Shown here: positions 1-11,300 of the stretch, one piece after another
Layout of the letters: each line of letters starts with the position of its first letter
How positions within the stretch are numbered: position 1 is the first letter of the stretch
Source: Thunnus maccoyii
Lineage: Eukaryota > Chordata > Actinopteri > Scombriformes > Scombridae
DNA: 64,000 nucleotides
Reading direction: 5' to 3'
Assembly: GCF_910596095.1 (NCBI RefSeq)
Contig: NC_056544.1
Coordinates: forward strand, 3,561,155 to 3,625,154
The notes under the pieces: model-generated
What the model was told of the DNA's origin: nothing
What the model saw: the letters and a program-made list of their open reading frames with translations, nothing else
The model's database searches: none
Translations under genes and position numbers: made by a program

Positions 1-179
1 ATCAGAATAATTATGGTGACATAAAAATACTACACATTACAAAGTAACTATAAATATCAGAATTACTAAGCAAAGTTGTTATTAATAATGTTAATGATGG
101 GGCAATCTGGCAGCCTAGCGGTAGAGGTACTCTTTTCCTGTCATATCTCCACTGTCACTGCCTAATCATGGTATAAAAT

Positions 180-735
180 ACCTCAAAAATAATATTAATG
201 ATGGCACAGTTCCATCAAGTGTTGCAGTAATTCATTACAGTGAGCCACCATGCTAGGGTACAGGACCAAGCTCATTTAGCTGGAAAGAAGCCATCATTGA
301 CGTATTTAGTTGTACCTGTGCTTTTTCAGATATCACATGTCAAAATGTCTATTGACTGGGCCAGATTATTGGTGGTTGTTACAAGACATGATCATAAAGA
401 CAGCCATTCAGTTCTGTGGATAATTGGTTTGCCAAAGATTCACTGTAGACATTTTGCTATGTCACAGCAGAAAAGGCGCAGGTGTAACTAATAGCATTAA
501 TAAAGACTGTATTTCATTTAGAGACCAGGGACATGTACACATAAATGGAATGCAGCCATTATTAACATTATTAAGTACACCCGTGCTTTTCTTGCTGTGA
601 CATTTAGAAAAGGTGTGAACAATGTCTGTTCCTTATTGTGCATGGTGGCTAACATACATAAAACAGATCATTAATGTTAGTTGCACCTGTGCTTTTCCTG
701 CTATGACAGGTCCAAATGTCTGCAGTGAGAAAAGC
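180..735. mobile_element. Cluster of MITE-like copies, family A
   Basis: This stretch holds at least three partial copies of a short non-autonomous element. The clearest runs from about 435 to 614: a left arm (cactgtagacattttg, then gtcacagcag) faces a right arm (cccgtgcttttcttgctgtg). Further right arms with a 'cctgtgctttt' core and a nearby 'caaatgtct' or 'caaaatgtct' lie at about 311-350 and 680-720. The same arms recur at 2009-2195 and 9581-9820. No coding capacity is visible. The superfamily cannot be named from this sequence alone. Confidence 0.6.
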
Positions 736-1004
736 TCTCATGTTGTGTGTAGAGGTTTGGATATATGTTAATGTCTCCTGTCCAGAATGATTTCTAGACA
801 TGCTGATATTTCCATCACTTCTAGACATTTTATCCTGTTTATCATCATCTATATTTGCGACACAGCACCCTAAATGGAGCTGGTTCCTGCTGTCTCTTCC
901 CATGAGTACTACTGTGTTATAACAGCTTTGAGGATGAACATTCGTAAAAATCAAAAAAAAAACAAAAAAAAACACACTTGTGTACATATTCAGAATGACA
1001 CTTT

Positions 1005-1010
1005 TTTATT
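1005..1010 (-). terminator. mrpl37 polyadenylation signal
   Basis: On the minus strand this reads AATAAA, about 250 nt beyond the mrpl37 stop codon, a normal distance for a vertebrate 3' UTR. The interval between stop and signal contains a CA/GT microsatellite. Confidence 0.7.
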
Positions 1011-1200
1011 GAGTTCTCATAGTAGCAAGAACAAACAGACAGACGGAGTCAGTGTGTCAAAATGAATTTTAAAGTTTCAGTGCGTTTAAATTACACACTG
1101 CAGCATGAAATTGGTTTTCAGAGATATTGATTTAGATCACAGACACACACATACAAACACACATACTTGTCTAGTGACTCACTGCTCAGAGTGTGTCCAT

Positions 1201-1201
<1 letters not shown>

Positions 1202-1243
<42 letters not shown>
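1202..1243. repeat. (CA)n microsatellite in mrpl37 3' UTR
   Basis: About 21 CA units, immediately 3' of the mrpl37 stop codon on the minus strand, so it is transcribed as (UG)n in the 3' UTR. Confidence 0.9.
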
Positions 1244-1247
<4 letters not shown>

Positions 1248-1260
1248 GAGGTATGTAGTC

Positions 1261-4174
1261 CTACACAGCTCCGTGTAGGTACAGGGCCAGGAACCTGCTG
1301 AATGTCTCAGGTTTGTATCCTGTCAGACCAGCTGGTACCTGCAGGGAGACACACAGCAGCCAATCAGAATCACTTAACTGTTGACCTCTGCACCTCTTCT
1401 TACCCCGTGCAACCAGACATTATCGTAAGAACACAATGTCATGCAAAAATGTAATTATTGAAATGTTGGTGATGGAATCAACTGCTTCATGTCCTAAACT
1501 GTCACATGACAAGATCATGTGACAGCCACAAACTGACACACAATCAATCTTGTTGAGAGAACATGGCTGTAAAAAAAACAGCAGGTTTGGGAGTGATTGT
1601 CATACCTTCACTTGCTTCTTCTTGATGAGTGGTCGGACTTTTGCAAAATCATAGAGTTCAACGTCTTCTTCCAGCCACAACTGCAAATGATCAAAAAAGT
1701 AATGAGAAAGAGAAACAGCGAACCTGCTCCAACATCATGATTTTTTGCTTTATTGCTTAATGAAATTATTTTGACAGACAACTGTTGATGAGCTAGTTTT
1801 GAGGACAAGATTCTTTGCATAACGTTTGTATTTAGGTTACAGTATTTAGCCCTGAATCAAGGCCAGGTCACACCAATGCTAAATCTTTTGGTAAATTCAA
1901 TTTGATTTCAAAGGAATCTGCATGAAAGTAAATCCACACAGTTTTTTTCCACTTCAAGTCCGACTTTGGTTCACTTTAACAGGCGAACTTGAAGCGTTGA
2001 CCGAAAGGCCTTTTTCACAGCAGACACTTTGACATGTCAAAGCAGGAAAAGCACAGGTGGGTGCAATTATTAACATTACTGATGGCTTATGTTGGTTCAC
2101 CAGTATGACTTCCTTCCACATTTAAATGGAACTGAGCCTTTGTCAATGTTATCAATTCCACCTTTACTTTTCTTGCAACAGCTGTGAAGAAGGTCTATAG
2201 CAAGCAGTCTTGACAGAGCTGACGCGTGAGAAGATGAAGAGCCGGAGAGTCCAAAATAGAGGAAGCTACCTTTTTTTTTTTTTTTTTAGCTGTGTTGCAT
2301 CATTCCCTTTTATTTAGCAAAACTAAAGAGCAATGGTTTGCATGAGACAGGAGTTGAATTTGCAAACTCACTATTAGTGAGCTTGTTTTCACAATGCCAG
2401 GAGGAAGTATACATAACCATTGTGAGAAAATAATTAGAGAAGTTTAGTGACTGACTAGAGTTAACAGCTACATCTAGTCCTGTCAGTAGTGACTAAGGCC
2501 TAATTTACATCCGGTGTTAACATGTGATCTGTATCTGGATAATGACATTCAGTCTATGGGTCTTTCTATTTACATTTGGTATTAAAATGTGTTCTTGTTT
2601 TCTCAGTTGTGCCCACACTGTGATCAGATCCTGATATGCAAATTAGACAGGCGGTACAGATCGCATTTACACCTGCTGAGAACCAATCACAATGCGAGCC
2701 GAACCAATTCTAGAAGGGGTCTAGCCAATCAGATCACATTCCAATCACAATACATTCTGAGTGTATGTACACCAGCATTAACATGCAATTTCACTTATCC
2801 AGATAACATATCCAGATACAGATGGCATGTTAATACCAGGTGTGAATGGGGGTGACAATCACCAATCTTCTGGCCTCACCTATTTCACCTGGACAAGATC
2901 ATGTGACTTAATGGTTTGACTGCCGCTTTAAAGCATTAACCAGTATTAAAGTGCAAAGACTTGGTCTCGATATGCTCATAATGTTCTGATACTTTATAGA
3001 TATGAGAGGGAGCATATTGAAGGTATACTCCACTGTAAATAAACACTCATAGCCTTTAAAGGTGGCTCTGAAAAGACTGACGCTTGCTCCTTCACGGAGG
3101 ACGGCAGCTGTAGTTAGCTTGGATTCCCAAAAGTTGCACCACACCCCAGAGTCACAGCGAAAACAAAAACATCCATAGAACCTTCTCCAACCGTCCAGCA
3201 ACATAATCCTATCCCCTGTTGTTCTGCATGTTCTATCGTCATAGTTTCTCCACGATATTGCTGAATATGCTGTTTGTATTCAGTTACATATTGAAGTGAA
3301 GTGAGGATTGTTTGGATCACATGATTATGCAGCAGGAATGGTTTCAGAAAGTTCTATGGATGTTTTAAAGTATTTTGACTTTTTGCTGTGATTGTGGGTA
3401 ATCATTGGAACATTTTGAATCCTTTAAAAAAGATGGTGTGGCAACAAACAGCGCCCAAAAAAGCTTTGCTATGTACTAAAGCACAGCTGAAACATTTAGT
3501 GGATTAATCGATCAGCAACTATTTTGATAACATTTGAATAATTGTTTTAATAATTTTGAGGATTTGATGCTTTTCTTTGTCATACATGATAGTAAACTGA
3601 ATATATTTGGCTTTTGAACTGTTGGTTGGACACAACAAGACATTTGAATATGTGATCTTGGGTTGGGGGGAGCAATTTTCACTACTATCTGACATTTTAT
3701 AGATAAAATGATTCATAGATTAATCTAAGAATCGGCAGACAAATCGATAACAAAAATAATTAAACCGTTCACACACACGCTGCTAATTAGTATTATGACT
3801 TGTGTATTTATGTTTAAGTTGTAAGATTATAATAAATGTAGGTTTTGTGGTATTTACTGCAGAACTGCGGGTTTGTGTTTATTCAGTCTACCTATTATTT
3901 AAGCACTAGCTCTGTCATAGCTGCATATCCTGCAGTAATGTAGCAACGCTTCCCTCGTAGCCAATAACATGTTGTATGTCTGATTCTCACTCATACAGCT
4001 ACAGAGTACATTCAGCTAATATAACAAAGATGAAGCACCTGGTTCTTGATGCCGTCGTCTCCTGAGAGATCTGTGGTGTTGAGCTGGAAAACCAGAAACT
4101 GGAAGATTCTGCCATTGGTCCCCACTGCCTGGACTGTTATTGGATGATCTAATACACGCTGGGGCTGGGTCTGA

Positions 4175-4208
<34 letters not shown>

Positions 4209-7200
4209 AAAACACAGTGAAGGAGGTAGAAAGATGATTATGATTTATATGAAATAAAGTTAGACAGATTGAGAACATACTACTGTATTTAAGACATGCT
4301 AGTCGTTGACCCAGACAACTCCACCCTGTTAACGGTGTGTGTGTGTCATTATGTGTATTTCCTTACCCCGTACAGTGTGTGTGCGCGGGCCAGAGCGTTT
4401 CCAAAGGTGAACATGATCATCTTGGCTCTGAACTGATCTGGGCGGAGCTTACAACGAGCATCAGCTCCCTCCAGGAAGTACAGAGTGTGGGCATGAGGGT
4501 AAGGGTAGTCACCCCTGAAACCTGATTGGATGAGAGAGATGTCACACTCCTTATACTGTGCTCAGTCTCACCTGGAGACTGCAGACTACTATCAGACCAT
4601 TATTCCTGTAACACGGGACAGGACCGGGTGTCTCCTCACCTGACGAGTTCAACTCCTTGTACACGTGTACTTTCTGCAGGTCGATGGTGGGCGAGACGGG
4701 ATAGAAGGTTTCCAGGACGTGATCTGCCGTAGCTGCCACTTCCTGTTTCCCAGAAACCTCTGGGAGAGGATCCATGCTGCTATGCAGTAAACCGTTCTGA
4801 CCCCTGATCTGTAACAGGTCCTCACCTGGAACACAAACATAAAACAGAAATGGAAGTCTATTAGAAAGCATTCAGTACGTTCAGATTTATTATTATTTCA
4901 GGCAGCATCCGTCAATTTTATTCTTCACTGCCTTTCTTGGCAGATAACTACTTTCTTTGCCTGTCATTGTTGCCAACTGTCAGTCAGTGGAATCAGCCTG
5001 CATGCCTGCTAGTGTACGCGATATAAATAAAACAGGCACCCACTTGCTACTAGCAGTCAAAAACTCCACAGGGTACCTTTAATCCAATAATACCTCTTTT
5101 CCATGAAGCTGCCAGTGAATATCTCTCAGCAAAGATCCTCCTTCCGATGGCTGGGTGACTGGGCTGTAGAGTAGCACACAGATGGAGCAGGTTGAAGAGC
5201 AGTGTGTTGCTGCGGGAGGAACAAACCAGCGGTGAGCATAAATGTGCGTGTGCTGCCATCAGTTAGCAAGATTCAACCAAATATTTACAGAGTCAACACA
5301 TTTGTTACTTTTGAAAAACAGCAAACTCCTTTACACAGTATAACACACACAATAGGTGTTAATATAAGCTACTCCATGGTGACTTCTGGTGACTCTAAAC
5401 AACTAAGGCCTCCATTTTTTTTCTATGGAGAGAGTGAAGATGCTGAATTTTATGCCTGGCTGCTTTCAACTTTGATCTAGTTCTTCATGACATTTCAATG
5501 CATAACCAATGAGATAATAGCATGGATGAAAAACATTTCATTTTGGGGGGCATTTTAGGCCTTAATTAAATAGTCTGCAGGAGAGAGATGACAGGAACTC
5601 AATTCATGAATTTTGAGTATTATTATTGTGAGTCATGGTTGGCGCTTCAATCCCCTAGGCTACCAGGGCGCCCCTTAAGTATCCTCTTCTCCGCAGTAGT
5701 CGAACTGCCAGTGCCTTCTTTTGTGTTAAGAGAAATGTATAATTCACTAACAGTCTTTGCTGAGGCAGTTTTGTTTTATTTCTTGCTTTTGTAACCTAAC
5801 CCTGCGCTACACTTTGCCTTTGTGACTGTGCTCTGTAACCCATCTTGTGGTGAGCACAGATCATACCAGATAATGTGTGGAGAACCTAACAAAACAAGGC
5901 ATGACCTACATCCATCACATTTTAAAGACTGCTAATTCAACAAAACTCTCACTGAACTGACACTGATGTTGTCTAATCCAAGCTTATATTTAGGGATGTA
6001 ACTAATATTTATCTTTTTGATTAATCAGTTAATCACTTTGTCTATAAAATGTCAGAAAACAGTAAAAAAAAAAAAAGCTGCAATTCCTCACATTTACAAA
6101 ACTGAAAGCAGTGACTGACAGTGAAGAAAAATGGTGTTAACTCTTCTTGTATTTGTTTACCAGATGCAGTAGCCATGTACAAAAAGACAGAATTTGCATC
6201 AGATTCTCTGAAAGTTTGCAGTTTTTGTCATGGTTTAATGTTTGTTAATCTACTACTACTATACAATTATACAGATGTTATTGAGACTTCACACTCTACC
6301 TGTATTTCTCTTTGTTGGGTCGGTCCTCTGTTGTGTCCCAGAAGCGGGCATGTTTGATAGCGTTCTGCACGCGCTCATCTTGATTTGGTATCTGATTGAC
6401 AGGACTCTCCGCCAATGAGAGGAGATGAGGGGGCAGACCAGAGATCATCTTAGTTTTGGTCAACCACAGAGCCTGAAGCACACCTGAGAGAGAGAGACAT
6501 GATGAAGATGTGAAATGCCACAGAGTCTGGAAACATTATCGGCAACAGTAACATGCACTTTATGTGACGAGGAGAAAATGAATGCAAAGTGAGAAGTTCA
6601 TAATAATCACATGACATGACATAAACTAACAAAACACTAGCAAAAAGGTTTCTGTTATAGACTTAGACAGTCTCATCTGCCAAAGTTAGTGCAGGTTTAG
6701 GCTACTGTGACATCTTAAAATTAAATAAATTCGGCCTAACAATAATCCACCAAGCAGCACGTGAACTAATAATCTCAGGATTTGCTTCTTCTCTACTCTG
6801 AGTCTGCTGTGAATAGATCGGCAGTAATAGCAGAGCCTCAGTCCTGTTTGTGTCTCATGTTTTACCTTTTACACAACATAGATGTGCTTGTAGTGAACAC
6901 AGTAGTGACTCTTTACCTTCCAGCGCGTTGGTCCTCTGGTTGTACACATAACACGGCTTCTCTTTGTAAAGCGGCATCTCCTGAGCCGGAGGAGCTTTGT
7001 AAAACCTCGGGTCCTTGTAGTCCCGTTCCCAGTGTGGACTGGCGGGTTTAGCCAGCCCCGGCACATAATGCATCCTCTCCCCATATGTGACCCTCTCCAG
7101 TCCGGGGATGTCCACTCTCTCCCTGGGCTGCCGTGGAGGAGGAACCTTGGCTGTCAGACAGCGGCTGGTAGTGAGGTGTCTGCGGGCCTGCAGGCTGCCG

Positions 7201-7283
7201 GCTCCTCCATGTGCGGACAACCGCCTCAAACCCTTCATCAGGACGGCTTGAGAGAATAGCGGAGCCGCCGTTTCTGGAAACAT
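1261..7283 (-). CDS. mrpl37: Mitochondrial ribosomal protein L37 (mL37)
   Basis: Component of the large subunit of the mitochondrial ribosome; it acts in the matrix in translation of mtDNA-encoded proteins. Eight coding exons, 5' to 3': 6917-7283, 6300-6483, 5094-5209, 4640-4825, 4367-4521, 4039-4170, 1606-1680, 1261-1338. They total 1293 nt, giving 430 residues plus stop, close to human (423). Recognisable blocks are [20 protein letters not shown] and [14 protein letters not shown] in exons 1-2, [16 protein letters not shown] in exon 4, [20 protein letters not shown] in exon 6 and [18 protein letters not shown] at the C-terminus. I chose the start at 7283 because the next ~45 residues are Arg/Ser/Ala-rich with few acidic residues, as in a mitochondrial presequence. 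An upstream in-frame Met at 7358 exists, but the residues after it do not look like a transit peptide. All introns are GT-AG. Confidence 0.96.
2009..2195. mobile_element. MITE-like element, family A copy, in mrpl37 intron 7
   Basis: The left arm (cctttttcacagcagacac) and the degraded right arm (cttttcttgcaacagctgtg) are imperfect inverted repeats. The interior contains 'attattaacatta', shared with the copies at 435-614 and about 9581-9820. Confidence 0.65.
2498..2853. mobile_element. Non-autonomous DNA transposon with ~40-bp terminal inverted repeats, family B
   Basis: The left end contains 'ttaacatgtgatctgtatct'. The right end, read on the minus strand, contains 'ttaacatgccatctgtatct' in the same relative position. 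This gives terminal inverted repeats of about 40 bp around ~280 bp with no coding capacity. It lies in mrpl37 intron 7. Confidence 0.75.
3481..3765 (+). repeat. Dispersed teleost repeat, family C (plus orientation)
   Basis: Begins near 'gattaatcgatcagcaacta' and ends in an AT-rich stretch after 'ctgacattttatagataaaa'. The same sequence order recurs at 35948-36283 and, reversed, at 5992-6105 and 48430-48662. Non-coding. Confidence 0.7.
5992..6105 (-). repeat. Dispersed repeat, family C fragment (reverse)
   Basis: Starts 'agggatgtaactaa' and contains 'ataaaatgtcagaaaacagt', which is the reverse complement of the 3' end of the copy at 35948-36283. Lies in mrpl37 intron 2. Confidence 0.6.
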
Positions 7284-7460
7284 GTCTCCTCCTGGTCTGC
7301 TTCTTATCGAGTATTCAAGATGAAAGCTGTTACTCTGACTAAAGTCATTGCCTGTCAAAGTAAACGCTGCTGTAGGGCGCCGACATGTTGGATCCTCTGA
7401 CTTCTTCGGGGACTTTTTGCCAGTAAAGCAGACTCATGGAAGTAGAGAGCGCCCCCGACA
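7284..7460 (-). promoter_or_regulatory. Probable mrpl37 promoter / 5' UTR
   Basis: This lies just upstream of the mrpl37 start and holds several CpGs in an otherwise AT-rich setting. No TATA box is obvious, as is usual for housekeeping mitochondrial genes. The transcription start cannot be fixed from sequence. A palindromic MITE abuts it upstream. Confidence 0.4.
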
Positions 7461-7466
7461 GGTTAC

Positions 7467-7634
7467 AACATCCACAGTCCTTCTGTGCAAAAATGTATTT
7501 AAAAGTTTATCTGAAGCTAATATGAAGCTTGATATGACTAACTCGCATTGCTGAAGCCTCATAGAAGCTTCACATCAACTTTTAAATGCATTTTGCACAA
7601 AATGATTGTGTGGACACACTGTGGATTTTGGCCT
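7467..7634. mobile_element. Near-palindromic MITE, family D
   Basis: The left half (tgtgcaaaaatgtatttaaa) is repeated in inverted form on the right (minus-strand read tgtgcaaaatgcatttaaaa, followed by agttgatgtgaagct). The two arms almost meet, so the element could fold into a long hairpin. It sits between the mrpl37 promoter and the 3' end of the upstream Ig gene. Confidence 0.75.
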
Positions 7635-7688
7635 TTCAAGACCTCTGTAATGCCAGAAATCTAATTCTGCTGAAAAAACACAAACACC

Positions 7689-7694
7689 TTTATT
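7689..7694 (-). terminator. Candidate polyadenylation signal for the Ig receptor gene
   Basis: AATAAA on the minus strand about 630 nt after the stop codon at 8323. It is the first canonical signal I found downstream, so the 3' UTR would stop just short of the palindromic MITE and the mrpl37 promoter. Confidence 0.4.
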
Positions 7695-8322
7695 TTTTTT
7701 ATTGGATTTTTTTGTCCAAAAAAGGGTATAAAGAGGTTGAGGTGAGTTTATACCCATTTTTTATTCTGCACAGCTCATTTATGATGGCATTTTAAGGATG
7801 CTAAACAGCCAAATAGTACACATTATTATGTCTTTACATCTGGTTTGAGCAGACATTTCAGTAAGCCTTACAGGGGATTTTTGTCTGTTGTAAAACAGAA
7901 AAACAAAACAAAACAAAAAATGTCATGGCTATCACTACTGTGTTTAGGACTATTACTAAACCCTTGGAACAACATACATATAGTTTTCATATAGAATATG
8001 TCTTACAAAATCTGTTTTCACAAACCACACCAAAAGTAAAATAAAACATGCTAAAAGATGATTTACATGAGAGATGAAACACAAATTAAAATATATCATG
8101 AACATTAGAACTTAGCAGGGAAGCAAGAACGTAAACACTAATTTGTAGAATCCAGAATAGATTCATCCTGAAGTTGCTTCATTGAAATTAAATAATAACT
8201 TAATTTGAGAATTAAAGAATGCAAAAACTAAAATATGGAATTAAGTTATAAAGGCGAATAGTAGAAACAAAACATTGTTGTGGAGAGAGATCTGCATCCT
8301 TCTCTTCTCTTCTATCCTCTCA

Positions 8323-11300
8323 TCATTTCTTGTATTTTACAGCAAGGCAGACCAAACAGAGGAGGAAGATGGCACTTTTTCCCAGAAGCATCCAGAACCA
8401 TAACTGACCCTGCAGACCTACGTGGACACAAATGGATGCAGATTGAGTTCACATAAAATCTCTCTATAGCAAAGCTGCAGGAACACATAGAGATCAAAAG
8501 GAGGCAGAGTTAGAGCAAAGAGTGAAACACAGTGCTAAAACATGAGTATGAGAGTATTAGTCATCTATACTTGATAAAGGTACATTTCAGATTACATTCA
8601 TTTGTATTGACATTTGGTAGCAAACATGAGCAGAATGACACTGTATGTGAGAATAAGAGAAGCAGTAGTCCCATATATCTTCTGCTTTACTCAATTTAAA
8701 AAGAAATCTATGAAAGCAAACATCCGTAATCATTTGAATCTCATAAACCACTTAATACCTAGTTGTAAAATTGAATCATTACTGAGTATTATGTTGAAGT
8801 CAGTTTAGTCAGTCTATAGCAAATATCTTATTCCATCTGTAAATCATCTGTCTGGATTTATGTGGTTTGAATTCTCCTCTCTGAATTCACTAGAAAGATA
8901 TTTCAAATTTTGCAATTTGCAGTCTGAATCTAAGTGATCCAATCGTAGCAACTTGATGAACAATTGAATTTGAGCAACCTGAATATTGCGTTTTAGGTAT
9001 TGGGCCTGAATCTGAATTTGTGAACCCTTAAAAACAAAGACAACATGAAACACCCTTCAAGAAATTTCAAAGAGGGGGAATTCAAACTGCGTATATTTAG
9101 ATAGATGGTTTTAAAGGACTTTAAATTTCACAATTATGTATTAAATTGCTTATACGATTCAAATCCTTATGGCCTGTCTTGGCTTCTGTACCCATCCCAA
9201 ATTGTCAAAGTAACCACGCTTTACTGCTGAATTTCAAATTGTAATCCCTTGCACTACATGAGTGTCACTCTAATGAAGTCACATTCTCAACTGTGGATGG
9301 CACCCAAAATAATGCGATGGCATACATTTTAAATTGAAGTATATGTACAGCAGAAATATGTTGTTTTAATGACAATGTTTATTTTCATTTTTGTAAAGTT
9401 TTAATTTCACCCCATATTTCCTGATTTAGTTTAAAGCTGGCAGTGGTTTGACCACAATATCAGAAAACACAGCAGCGGGAACTTAAATCTGCGTGGTGTT
9501 TCTACCATTTCTTTGCACATACTATTCTCTTTCCAGAGGTCTTCATAATTCATACTAACTGGTGTGGGTTTGTATTTGTAGCCTTTTTCACAGTGGACAT
9601 TTAGACTTGTCATAGCAGGGAAAGGAGGTGTTACTAATAACATTAACGATGGCTCTGTTCTATTCAAGTGTCCCAATAAGTCATGACAGTGTGACAGCGA
9701 GCCAGTATGCACAATACCAGGACCATGAAACTGAAGCATCTAAATGGAATTCAGCCATCAGTTATTGTATCATTTACACCTGTGAATTTCCTGCTGTCAC
9801 ATGTCAAAATGTTAGTAAACCATTCATGCAAACATACTAATAGCAGTGGTGTGGATCATGAGGGAATGCAGTGAGGTGTCATTCTTTGCCTCAGCTTAAC
9901 CTCTGATACTGCACTGAACAGTATATTTATGAAAACAACTTAAGAGGGATACATAGGCCTACGGTAGTTTCATCTTCAAGTGAAGGCTCTTTTGTTGAAT
10001 ATTTCACAGAATATGCTATAATGTTGTATCACAGCCTCACACACCTTCATAAGTTACAGTAATACTAATACTGAGAATTTGAGAAGTGATCACAAATCAT
10101 TCCAAGGCTCCAGGCCCTGATTTGTTACTAGTTACTGTGGCTGTAACATCCTGCCAAGGTTAACAGAACCAGTACCCCTCCTGAGCTGTGAGCTCTCACC
10201 TGAGCTGTTACACACTGGCATGCTGGGTGTGGTCAGGGTAGATGTTGTAAAGTTGCGTGGGTCAGGGGTGGTAGCAGAGGTGTTAGGCCTGGTGCCTTCT
10301 AAAGGAGGCAACAGAGGAAAGTTAGTCATGTAATATTCATGTAATTAATATAGTACCACACAACCACCAAAAATGTTGTCTACAGCCATGTTGGCAGCTT
10401 GCTTTGTTGTGAGGCTGTACTTAGGTACAGCGGTGCTTTGAGCTACATGCTAACGTCAGCATGCTAACATACCCACAGTGACAATGATAACATGCTGATG
10501 TTATGATGCACTATAAACAATGTACAGCTGAGGCTGTTGGGAATGTCATTAGCTTTGCAAGTATTTAGTCATAAACCAAAGTATAAGACAATACAACAGT
10601 ACAATTTGTAAAAGTTGACCTGATGAAGTTACAAATGTGAATCTCATGGTGACACTTGAGGAAAAGTATCATCAGTATCATTAATCGCCAGACGTCACAT
10701 GTGTAGCTGTTCTTAATGTTCAACTTTGCAGTCTTTTGCACTCAAAAGCACCATTTACTAAAATTGAAAGTAATTAGGAGACATTGTATTGAATTGTATC
10801 CATAAATGCAAAGCTATTATACAGACAGTACACAAGTTACAGTGCACTGTATTAACTGAATTGAACTAAGCCATTGAGCTAAATTACTTGCAGTTTTAGT
10901 AGATGGTGCGTTTGAGTACCTTACACCTAACAATAATCCTAATACTTGAAAAGGGCCACTGTAGCAGAGTTTGAGTCAGAGTTCTTCAGCATCTTACCAA
11001 CTATCTGAATGAAGATTTGGCTGATTGTATCGGACGGATGGACTGTGCAGGAGTAATAACCAGTGTCTGCCTTTGTAACAGAGCTGATATGCAGGACAAG
11101 GGTCACATTGGGCTGGATGGAGCTAACATTGACCAGGCACACACCACCCTAGGAGAAGAAAATAATTATTGCTGTAACGATACACTCTTGTACCAATATT
11201 GGCTGATTTAACAGTAACTTATCACAAGGCCAAAAGGCAATAATTCACTGCGTCTGAAGAGTGCATGGTTGCACCTATAACCCAAAACCACAGTGATGTC

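Noticed and set aside
4016..4207. ORFs of repeated Val-Cys or Thr-His (also at 37999-38325, 38149-38430 and 42112-42327)
   Set aside because: They are translations of CA/GT microsatellites, not genes.
7284..7358. Upstream in-frame start for mrpl37 (Met at 7358)
   Set aside because: The added 25 residues do not resemble a mitochondrial presequence, while the residues after 7283 do.
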